Position numbers and translations under genes: made by a program. A DNA stretch of 64,000 bases from Pipra filicauda (Eukaryota > Chordata > Aves > Passeriformes > Pipridae), in NCBI RefSeq assembly GCF_003945595.2, contig NW_024104754.1, positions 6,471,241 to 6,535,240 on the forward strand, in the 5' to 3' direction. Below, one piece after another: positions 50,501 through 62,728 of the stretch (position 1 is the first letter of the stretch; every line of letters starts with the position of its first letter). Below the pieces are notes generated by a model. It searched no databases, had not been told where the DNA came from, and saw only the letters and a list, made by a program, of their open reading frames with translations.

Positions 50501-53500
50501 TGAACTAGAGATGCTTTAGTGTGTTCAAAAACAACTGACAGCATAAAACCCTAAAATGAAAACATACCATCTTTCAGGCAACTGATGTTTTCACCCCCAA
50601 CTTTTCTTATTATTTAAATACAAGCTTCTACAAGCTCATGTTTATTCCTGAACTAAGGATTTGCTTCCTAAAAACAATTATGGAATTTGTTACAAAGCTG
50701 TTATAAGGACGCAGCAGACAACACACAAATGTTCAAAACACCATCTCAAGAAGTAACCGGTTTTCTGCATTTTAAAAGCTAACCTCAGGAACCAAAAGGA
50801 ACTGCATTGTATATTCTGGGTTGGGAAACATACTCTGTCTGCACCTCATCTGGAAATCAAAGTTCCCTCGTTTGTGGTCGCTCCTGTGTCATTGTGACAG
50901 TATCCATTTAAGAAGTTGTATGTGACAGAACACTGCAGTAATATACTGTACAAGCACCTAGGCACAGTGTGCACACATAATTTCAAGAGTAAGATTCTAG
51001 CAGTTTTTCTTGTCTAATTTTTATTCACCTGACTGCTTAAAGAAAAAGGTTTCTTAAACAGAAAAAAAAATTGAAATGCTTTCATAAAAATGACAGCCAA
51101 AGCCTGCATCCATATTCCATGTTTCTATACATTTTATTAAAGTCACGGTAAATAATGAAAGGTAGTTTGAGCACATACATTATTTGTTTCATATTACTAC
51201 TCTGTCCACATGACAGGGACCAGTCAATTCTAGTGCATTTTTCATTAAAAATAAGAGTCTTATGGTATAACTGGCACCAGCATTTCTCCTTTGAATTTAA
51301 TAAGCAGCACACTAAGCCAGTGACACAGTGCAGATCATTTGCTTTAGTATGTCCATCTTTCTTCTTAATAAGTATAAAGTATTCTGAAAGTAACTACTCC
51401 AGAAAAAGATATTTGGAGGGGGATTAGAAAGTTATGGGAAACTCTTTGTGCATTATCCAATGTTCTATAACCCAGTTTACATTAAGAGTAATCTAGATGA
51501 AAAGCTGAACAAAAGAGCATTTGTTTTCTTTGAGCTTCAAATAGCATAGGTAATACATCCCAAGGCTCCTGCAGCACACAAACATTCCAATGCCTCTCAA
51601 ATTCAAAAACTGATACAAATCTGTCAGCCAAAAAATTCAAATTCAAAATGTCCCAAATCAAAAAATCTTATGTCAAGTGAAAGCCTGCTTCAATATACTA
51701 TTTTGAGCCAACTTTGAGTTTGTTTTTTTTTTTAACCATGCTTCAGGCAATAGTTTTCCAGACTTGTAGTCACAAAACAAGGTGAAAACACACTTCATTA
51801 AAAGCAAAGAGACCTTTTATAACCAATACACTGAAATACTGTGGGTGACCTCTTGAGATCCTGGACAGCAATGTAAGACCCAGGAAAAAATAGTCACACA
51901 TCAATAGACTGGAGATACATTTACGGTGTGTGAAGCATTCATTATTACTAATGCATCTCAGTACTGGGTCACTAGATTGGATTCAAGTCTACTCTCTGTT
52001 TCCAGCCCTTCTCTCCCTTACTCCCCAACTCATGAAGGATGTTTTCCTTATATCAGTGCATTATCTGTCACAATTCAATTGATCTGTCCTGTCCACCTCA
52101 ACTGCATTCTAACTATTAAGGAAGTAAGGGACTCAGCATTGCTCTGGAAAATTGTTTTTATTTAATTTCATACTTATTTTTTAAAATAAACTAATTAGTA
52201 GCAACTTGGGAATAGGGCTGGCAAAAAAAGGAACAAATATTTACACACATGGGTTCTTTAAGTTGTTCTTCCAAACTGAAATAAGGCATTCTACTTTAGC
52301 AATAAATACTGTTCTTCAAACAGAGGAAGTCAAGAGCAGACCATGAAACGCACAAAACTTATTCAGAGCAAGTGGGAGAAGGAAAACAATTCCAGAATAC
52401 ACTGAAAGAGTTTTAAAAGCAACGTGCAGTTTGCGCATATTTGGGTTTTTTTTTAAGACTTTTACTTTATATCAGGCAGCTGGTCTAGACTGCAGAAATC
52501 CAGCAAGTATGAAACCCAGGCATCCTCACTGTATGGTCTTATTTTCAGGTTTAGTTGAGAGATGCAAAACTGGACAGCCCACAATATTCCCTCCCTTACC
52601 CACCGATCTGTGCAAGATGCAAGAATGCATCTTTGAAACCACAGAAAAGAAACATTCGTGTCTGAATATGCATGTTTTGAATTGCAGACAGGCCAGAGTT
52701 TTATTAAAAGATCAACTAACGGCTGCTGAAAGTAACAGTTATTCAGTCAAAAACATACACAGCATTTCTAACTCCACTCTTAAAATTAAGCACATGCCTG
52801 TACAAGAACTTGCTTTTGCCTGTAGCTGTATTTTAAGTCCAGTCAAACAACAACCTTTTCACTAAGCTCATAAAAATATTTTTCTTTCCATTGTTTGTAA
52901 GTTTGTAATATAAATATTTATTGCAATACAAGGGAACACATAACTTACATTTTAGCAACTGCTAATGAAATGATTGTTTGAAAAAGCAACTGGAAGAAGA
53001 AAAAAGTCTTAATCAGTTATCAGATGGTAACATCAAAGCAAGTTGTCTCACTGCTTCTGGAATCCCCCAAAATACATCAATGCTGTATACAGTAAATACA
53101 GGTTTTTTAAACTTGGTGCTGTTCATGAGAGCACTGTTATCCCCGTCAGGTTCTAAGAGGCTGTTCAACAACCACCCCTGGAGATTCTAACCAGGAAAGT
53201 CAAACATCCCACAGTTGCTCCCTAGTCTTCCACAGATTCAGCACCAGATCTTTAGAACGAAGCAGACTGTGTTAAACAGGGATCTGACAACACAGTGTTA
53301 TTCACAGACAATACAAATATGAAAGTATAAAGTTCTTCTTGGCTAGCACCATGAAGAAATCAAAAAAATATTATTCTCCATATTCATATCCTCTGCAGCT
53401 TCCTTTGTATTTAATCAGAAATTATACACTCCCCCTCTAACTTTAGTTGACACGAGCACCCACAATTTCCTGAAATAAACAACCTGAAGATACCAGAATG

Positions 53501-54471
53501 TTTACTTCATCATCTTGATTTCTAACAATGGGAAACGATTCTGATGTGCCACAGCAAAACCACCCACAAAACACCTACCCATCCACCCTTCTTTGTTTGA
53601 AAGCTTTAAGAGAGATGTAACATGCAAAGTGCATCAAGCAGAATGCCCTGTATTCCATAGGGTTGGTTTCTGGTTTTAAGCTGTACTATTTGTACTTTGT
53701 ACTATTATTACTATTTATATTGACTCTAGCTTTCCAAAATTACAGCCTGAAATTTTAAATTAGTCTCCAAAGGGTGTCTCCTTGTATATTGAAATACAGT
53801 TATAAAATGTTGTTTCCTGTGAGAAAAAGGATGCACCAAAATTACCAAAATGTCTACAGAAGAATCTAACTCTATTTGAAATTTGCACTGTTGAGAAGGC
53901 ACACAGTAAAACCTTTATTCCCTCCAATATATTTCAGTGCCTGACTCATATCTAGCCAAACAGATGCTCCCTTGAAAAGAAGGGGCTTTATCAATAATTG
54001 TATCCCATTTCCTGAACCAAGATTCCAGCCAGAGTGCCCAAGTGGACAGTAAATTAATTCCCATAGAAAGAGCATCCTTATGTCTCACTGAACACTCTCT
54101 ATGAAGACAACCTGAAGACAGCTATAAAAAAGTACTTAGTTCATAAAAACAAAAGTTGCTTTAGTTAAAATATTTTTTGAACAGAGGATAAAATATAAGT
54201 GTTCTGTAAAACAATGACATTCATTAGTTGCAGGAGTCAACATCTCAGTCTTACCAGCTAAGACTAAAGATTTTTCATTGTACAGTCTGTCTCCAGTAGG
54301 TAGATATGCACTTAGAAACTACATTAGCTCCAATTTTCCAGAATCTTCATTATGTGGTTATAATAACACAAACACTATTGCAGCATCTCTTTGCACTCAG
54401 TTTTAGCTTTGGAATGATGTCCAAAAAAAGAATAACAAACATAAACAAGTTGATGCAGAAGGAGAAGCAGA

Positions 54472-54513
54472 ACTAAGTTACTTAGCTCTTCAAGAACTAA
54501 GAAGTAACTTAGT
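54472..54513. repeat. Inverted repeat, 12-bp arms, 18-bp loop
   Basis: The left arm ACTAAGTTACTT (54472-54483) and right arm AAGTAACTTAGT (54502-54513) are exact reverse complements. A partial extra copy of AGTAACTTCAAGAAG follows, and TTCAAGAA-type words recur in the loop and flank, so local duplication contributed. No known element is matched. Confidence 0.85.
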
Positions 54514-57500
54514 AACTTCAAGAAGTGTGTATCTGTAAATAACTGTTTTTTACATAAATAATATTTTTAAAATATTAGTGACAAGTAGACAAAGGATGCA
54601 TTTTTATTATAAATAAAATACAAATATCTTGGAGCATCTGCAACCTTGACAAAAGGCAGCCAGAAGTCCATAAAAGCTTTCATACTCAAGTTAAGCTTTA
54701 TTACACAAGTTGAGAACGTACAAATTCAAAGCTCTAAGGGGGTTGTGTATGCTTGACTCCAGACAACACACACTTTGAAAATGCTCACAACAGTATCTGA
54801 AGAGGGCATAAATACACAATCAGGTCAATATGTCTTGGAGGTTTTTAGGTCAATGGCAAATTTTGCTGAAGTACATGATTGTTAAAAAGCGTCCCTTTCT
54901 TACCCACGGAAGAACCACAAATGCCTCACAAGTTCTGCTAAGCCCTGAGTTCTTCTTTCAGAAGAATCCTTCCCCTATGTCCACCAGATTACCTTTCCTA
55001 TCCACTGGAGGCCATTAAACTGCCCCAGCTTGAAGGTTGATGGAAGGAGTCCCTATGATAACACTAAAGGCAATCCTTTTGTCCCCACAGGACACAAAGA
55101 ACGTGGATAGGAGATCCAGAAGTGCACATCTCCTAATGACATGGTAGACACACATACCAATCAGCCAGTCTGAAGCTTCACTAAAGCTTATATAAAACCT
55201 CTAGAAAAGGAAATGAAGAACTTGAATGCCTGAACTTTTACTGAAGATTCTCAAGGACTTAATGATTGAAGGAAAAATGCAAGCCTTGAACATCTTTGTA
55301 TGCAAAACTGCACCAGATATGTAGAAAGAATGAAGGAAGCAAGATCTCCATTTTCTTAGTAAGGACCAAGAAAAAGAATATAAAGCAAAATGCTCATGGT
55401 TTGGGAATACAGAACAAGGAAAAGTGCTACATCCATAACTGTACCTTCAGCAACATTCTGCATGTAACAACAGAACATAAAAGCTGACTAAAAAAGGACA
55501 GAAACACGTGTTGCATTTTACATAACCAGCTAAATGATTTTATTTTGCAATGAAGACATTTTCAGACATATTACTAGCAACAGTCTAAATGATGATTCAA
55601 AAGGTCTAACGCATTTTTCAAATAGAATGGCACCTAATTCTGCTATATCTTATTTGGCCCTCTCTTTCTTCTGTAGCTGTCAATGTTGACTGAATTATTA
55701 TAGAAGGAAAAAAAAAATCAAAACCAAGCAATAACGCAGAAGAAAATGAAGACTGTCTTATTCTGTGGGAGGGCCACACAACAGCCTTCAAAAGAAGGAT
55801 TCAATTGAGATGTGAGCAAAACATCTTTTTATGATACAGATCTAATTTCTTCCCTCTCGGGCAGTATAGAGTTCCATCCCTGTCCTTGCTGTTCAAAATG
55901 CAGGTTGCATTAACCATTCTATTTGCAAACAATGCAACAAGAGGCACTTCTATGCCAGTGCAATTGGTAAGGAAACTTGGTGAATGGGAAACTTCTCAAT
56001 TCAGGATCAGCAGGAGACTGAACCAACATGCGAGAAAGTGCATGAAGGGGCTGCAGGCATGCAATATGTGAGAAGAGAGAAAGCAGGAAAGAATGGCTTC
56101 ATATATAGCCATAGTTAAACCTAATGGACAGTGAAAAACACTCAAAACCAGCTGCATTTAAAGGAAACCACTTCACTACCAACACTAAAATAAGCACTAA
56201 TTTAATAAGCCAGAGGTAGGTGGGATGAGCCTGTACACAGGTGCTGTACACTGATGCCATTCTGGCCACGCCCTGAAAGATAGCTCCAAAAGGAACTTAT
56301 CTACCATACTGCCCTGGGGATCTCCAATCCACAAAAGCACTAGAAGGCACAGTATAAATTGATTTTTATGAGCTTACTAGCCTCTTGCAATTTCACCCAT
56401 TCCAGGAAAGATTATGTAGTCTCTCTTCTCCATCAGCAGATTAATTATGAATTTTGCTATAATATTTTGCCTTATGCAAAGATTCCAGCTAATATTTAAA
56501 TATTATTGTAGCTGTGGACCAATAATAACTATCACCAGGCTAACAACAGCACTTCCAGGCTCACCCTGCACTTGAGAAGAAGCACTAGCCAACCAATCAC
56601 TATAAAAATCACATCCTTTTATAGACCAGTCTATTATGCCTGTACAGGGTGTTTTTCCACCAGGAATAAATACTCAAAACTCCCTAATTTTTACACATAC
56701 ACTAGGCTGTCTTTCAACTATAAGAAAGCAAAATAAAGCAAGTAACTGTCAACTAGCTGTAAAAGCTGGACATCTTAACAGTGCTTACAGAAGATGGTAT
56801 AAATGAATGATCTAAATCACTTAGATCACAGGTCAAATTACAATGCAGGTGAGAGTATTTCCTCATAAGACTCTGAGCTACTCTATGCTTTGGTATAGTT
56901 AAAAACTAATTTTTGCTCAACGGACTCTCTCAAAGGTTAAAAATAATCATTATGCCAATGCTCACTTAAGATAGCACAGCAGAGGCTGGCAGTCTGTATG
57001 ATGGGGGTACTCTACACTCAGAAGCAGTTGCCAAATCCCTTTCAACAAGGACCTGGTGACACCCTATGAACTACAGCTCAAAAACTGGACAAGTAATGCT
57101 TCAGCTATGATAAATAACCAACGTTCTTCACAGGTTGCTTCTATGAACTTTTGTATCAGGGTATATATTCTTTACACTAACCACAGCTGCAGTAGGCTGG
57201 AAGTGGATGTAGGATTCCTGGTAAGAATTAAGATAACACTGTGAAGAGCTGCATTTCACTATAGCTAGAAGTACCTTCTCCAGAAAAAACAGAAAAAAAA
57301 AATCAGACCCCACAACTGTATTTTTCAGAAACCCCACAAATGAATGTTTGATACATCTAAAGTACATAGGTGTTTCATTCTTAGCATTTATGAATCTACA
57401 CATTCTGTTGTTTATAGCTAGCCATTACAAAATAGCATTATTTTAAGAGACACTACATGGAAAAAAATGTTTAGAGAATGAATAGCAAAATAATCTTTTG

Positions 57501-58827
57501 GTTGGAACATTATCTTAGAAGGAAAAAGTATATTTGATTTAGAAGACACCTGATTTACTTTAAACCCACTTCTAACAAACTGAGTAAAAGAACAACACTG
57601 CCTTAAACAAAAAATAAAGATATCTAAACAACAGACTACCTGGTTCAATTAATTTTATATTCTATATTCCAAGCCACTAGTGAGACCAGATTAAGTATTA
57701 CAATTGGCAGTCAACTTTCATCCTCTGACTTCATTGCAAACTGTAAGAATCACCTTTTGCTTCATCACCAACCTCTGCACAAAAGGATGTGTCTCTATTG
57801 AGTGGGAGAGGCAGGTGAAGGGGGGGAAAGGGATGCACAGTACTGCACCATGGCATTAACAGAGAAGAAAGGAATAGTATGTAAGGAGAGGTTTTTCCAT
57901 GGAAAAGCTGTGTTGTGGGAGGCTTTGAAGGGCTGTCTCAAGAGAGCAGAGCAGAAAGAGCAGGGCTCCAGAGAGCCCTGTGAATCCAGAAGCAAGACTG
58001 ATGTGGGGCTCTGGACAGAGACGAGTCCTAGCAGTCAAGACTGGAAGTTAGCATGAACGGGGCAGTTTTCTATGAAAGGAAAAGGGAGGGGATTGCTTGG
58101 CAGTAAAGCAACACTGCTCACTAGGCAGTGATGTGAGGCACGTAGGTTGAAGGGGTCCTTGACACACAGTGAAGTTTGGGAGCAACTATGTAGCATGAAA
58201 AGGAGAAAGTACAGACAAGTTCTGCACTATGTGGATATAGGGGTGGAAAAACAGGTTTATGAATCTCAAAACTGCAGGAGAATCACAGCTCCAAGAGAGT
58301 ACTTTATCAGCATCTTCCCTTGGGTCTTGCAGGTGATTAAGCACAACTTCAGATCCCCATGAACCTCACATGCAATAACAAGACAGAAAGCCAACTTCCT
58401 GCTGTGTAAACTGCAATTCACTGTTTTCCTTGTTGATACTGTAAGAATCCAAGTTGTATTTTGAGAACTCCAGCAGGTGAGGAAAAAATAATAAAAATCA
58501 CTTCAAGCAAGTCCTACACTTGCTCAACCCCTCTTCTCTTTTTCTCCTCAAAAAGTAAGAGAAGTTGTTCCAGAAGTGAACTCAATCCACAGGGCAACTT
58601 CTGAGAGACACCTGGTTGTGCTGGATGCAAAGTCTAACAAATTCATCACCACTATTCTCTAGTAAAGCCTGTACAAATTGCTGAAGAGGAGAAAGTCTTG
58701 AGCAGATCCAGAAAGATATGCTCATCACTGATAAAGGCTGAGAATACAACTTAATTCTTATTTGCCATTTTAGTAGAATGTCACTGAAAAATTCTCTATC
58801 AAGTTTCTAAAATACAAAAATCCCCTA

Positions 58828-58929
58828 CCAAAAAATAAAATAAACAAAACAAAACAAACAAAAAAAACCACCAAAAAATCCCAACCCCCAAAAAACCAAA
58901 CCACCAACCACACCTCAAAAAAACAACAG
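58828..58929. repeat. A/C-only low-complexity tract
   Basis: About 100 bp consist almost entirely of A and C, with AAAC/AAAAC units followed by CCACCAAA and ACCAAACCACC words. On the minus strand it is T/G-rich. It is a degenerate simple repeat without a unit that can be fixed by eye. Confidence 0.9.
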
Positions 58930-61900
58930 AGAAAACTGACAATACTTCTCGCTGTATTTTTTTCTTTTTAATGCTTTCTTCACTTGGTATTTTGCTTCTA
59001 CTGTCAATTCAACACCTCTTCTCTGGAAGGGTGGTTTAATGGTCTTAAACAAAGAAGTCCACATAATAACTCAAATCAGTATCAGCAATTGGAGGTATAA
59101 AGCTATGAAATTTGTCACAGACTGCTAACAGGAATCTACACATTGCCTACTGAGCACTGACCTTAATCTCCAGTTTATAAGCCTCCTGAAACTAATTAAA
59201 ATTTTTTTTAAATTAATTTTGTATACTCAAGATGTGCTCTAAAGATGTATGTTCATACTGAAAAGCTGCATTACTTTGGTTTCTAAATAAATCTTGGCAG
59301 CAGAGAGTGAGGAAGGATGGGGGGAAAAACACTAGTTTTGGATACTACACCATGGGAAAAAAAGCACTTACAGCAAGAAAGCAGTCTCAACATAAAAAAA
59401 CCACCAAGTTTTGCTATGTCAAAGGTTAGGGAAGTCCAAAAGCCAGTTAACACCAACTGATGCATACCAAAGGACTTTATCTAGAATTTAATTGCCTCGA
59501 GAGTAAGACCAAATGTAAATATTTAAAACAGAATCAATGTTTTAAAGCACACAGTCCTGAAAAAGTAAGGAAATCAGCTTCCATAGCAAAAAGGAAAAAA
59601 GAAAGTGTAAGTTATGCCACTGAGGAAGCGAACATGAAATTTCTATACAGTAGAACAACCATGGAAGATGGGGCTGACAGCTGGGTCTTGTTAAAGGAGG
59701 ACTTTAAACAGAAGTATTTAAATTCATGGGATTAGGCTAGCATTCCTAAGAAATGCTGTTCAGATCCTAAGCTGCAGAGGCCTTGTCTAAGCGGCTCAGC
59801 AACTGAGTCACATAAACAACTACTGTTAAGTCTACTGCCACCACACTTGGTAGCTGCACAAATGGAACTTTTCTTGCATACAAAACTAAAGACAATACAG
59901 TGTTTTGCTATTGCAACTATGAATGTAAGTTTCAAATTTTTCCTCCAGAAATTATCTTCCCCCAAACTTTTAAACAAATGAGATTTTTAATTCAGTGATG
60001 GATAACCCTAAGCAGGTGGGTGAGAGCAGTTACTATACAGACAGTCACATATATGCTGTGCATTATGTTTCACTTTACATTTTGCTTACAAATAGGCTTG
60101 GAAATTCTGTCACTCAGTATTCAATTATTCTTGTCTTTCATCCAAATTTGATGCTGTGATAAAGGTAAGGCAGATTTAGATGAAAATAAAAATGAATAGC
60201 AAAGGCTGACAAATAACTTTAAAGTTTACAAAAAAGTTTTTAATAGTAATGCTTTTTACATCAGATTAAGATAAAGCCATCTTAAATTAACACGGTACTT
60301 ATTTTCCATGCAGCTTTTTTTTAAATACAAGAAAAATGAATGAGCTTCTTTAAACATCAGGACTACTTAGCAAGAGTCACACTGACTGAAAAATGCTATA
60401 CACTAGCCTCATTTCCATGCTGAGAAACACAGCAGGGACAAGAATCAGATACTCTGTGGAATTAATCAATCTGGGGACAGACACCCTCCTATCACAACTG
60501 AATTGTAAACATCAAGAGTCCTGGCAGCCTTGAAGAAATTAAGAATGGATCTCTACAGGATGGCTCATGGGCTTTAGCGCAGAGCACCTTCCCACAGAAT
60601 CCTCAGCAGCAAAAGGCAGGATTATTTCTTTTGATAGCAGCTACTCTTTGACTGCCACTCTGACAGCCACAGAGGCTCTCCTCCATCACAGTGGATTTAT
60701 TTGGAACATGCTACTTAGTAAAAAGTCAGAGGTGAACACAGCCTGCCTATTTCTCAAGATAGACAGGGGAATAACTTTCAAAATAATTCCCACAGATCAC
60801 ATTCAAGTTTCCCATGAAAAGCAAAGCTGGGAGCAGGTTGTGTGACATGTTGAAGGTGGTGATCATTTGTGCTTGCCCCTTCAGAAACAAATTCACCTAG
60901 AAGCACACACTGGGCTGTGCACACCCAACAGTCCCAGTCACATAGGAAAGGAGGGGCTGCAGCACACGCTTCCTCCTTCTTCCTTCCTATCCTCTCCTGG
61001 GATAAATATACTGCCTGTTCAGAGGAAGAAGCTGAGCACCAAAATGTTATGGTACTTCCAACACCAAATCCTTCCCCTTGACCTATTCTCAGAAACATGG
61101 CACTGGCAAAGGGGCAGCCCACCTCCTACCTGCACGGTCTGCGTGGTCAGCGCATTCATCAAACACACCTACAGCTATTATCACCTGGGTAAATCCACAC
61201 ACATTTATTTTTAGCAAAACATTTGAGAAATGTAGTCAATTTCTTATTGTTATTGGCATTTAAGTGCTGCAGGGTATTAAAAAAACCACAACACATTTCA
61301 GATGGAGGTTTCCTTTGCATTTAAAAAACACTGAGACGACTCACTCAGAAGCACTAAAATTTTATGGTATGTAAACTAATCTTTCTCTCTATTCCAGGGT
61401 CAACTGTTCTTTTCAAAGGAGTTTTTGGAAAAATGTCTCTACAAGCTTTCCTGATGTCTTTTTTTTTTTAAGCTCCCAATGCCACAGTTTAAAATAACAA
61501 CTTAGACATTAATGCTTGAGCCAGCGTAATACCTCATTGCTGTCATGAAATGGAAGAAGTCCCCAACCCTCCATCCATTAGCACTTTGCTCCAGAACACA
61601 ACTGAGCCTTGTCAACCTTCTAAACCATCACAAAATTCACTCAACACTCCAAACAGCAAAGCAGCCTTTCTGCTGAGTTAGCAAGCAGAAGTAGATTACC
61701 CTGTGACTGGACAAATATTAGAGCCAACACACTCTTTTGAGTTCACACCAGAGAGCTGGGAGATGGGATGGAGAAAGAAACAAGTGAGACTTCCCCTTTT
61801 GGGCAGCAGCAACTTTACCTGTGACAGGCACACTGTAACCTGTGACTCCATTTCTAGCTCTGAATGTGCTGTAAAAGATTCAAGCATTTTGCTTACGTTC

Positions 61901-62697
61901 TTAAGTTCAACAAGAAACAGAAAATGCCACCCTTCCCATTAGCTCAGAGATATTTTCAAATGCTACCTACTGTAGAGCATATGCAAACACATATGTATGA
62001 CATTGAAAAACAGTTATAATTTTGCTGAATTTGCATTTGTGTTAAAACCAGATCACTTTTTTACCAAATGAGTAAAATAACAAGACTTAATAAATTACTG
62101 TATCTACAAGCATATTCAAAGCTTGTACTTTTTATTACAAGCATTTAATGCTTTAGTCCATGAATGTTTCATTGGGTACAGCTGCAACTGTGCAGTTTAC
62201 TACCAATTCCATGAAGTTCAAGTCACTTCAATTTTTCTGAACCATACATTAGCTAGTTGATATAGGCTGCCTTTCCTGTTGGTGTAAGAAATACTCTGCT
62301 GCCTTCAAACAAAAATTAAGTCATGACACACAAGTTCACATTTGGTCTAAAGTTTGCACACAGCTTCATTCAGATGAGAATGCACAATTGCCAGCACCAC
62401 CAGCACACAGCTGAGCCCCTGACTGGTGCAAGCCATGGGACAGAGAAACGGGGGGACCAGCTTCAGGCAACAGAGCACCTTCCTCCTACATTATTTACAG
62501 CCTTCCAGACTACAGCATGCACTTCAGAAACCCTTACATGCTAATAAAACTACATCTGTGTTTTGCACTTTCTCTTTGGGTAGGGGGGTGGGAGTTTGTG
62601 CAGAAGAGCATGAATGGTTGATGTCATACCATAATACTTTCAGAAACACCCAAATTCAACTTCTTTCACAAGAATACTGGGACATAACTTAATACCT

Positions 62698-62728
62698 AAA
62701 AAAAAAAAAAAAAAAATTAAAAAAAAAA
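62698..62728. repeat. Poly-A tract
   Basis: An A-run of about 31 bases is broken only by TT. It could be a simple expansion or the tail of a retrocopy, but no recognisable body lies immediately upstream. Confidence 0.9.
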
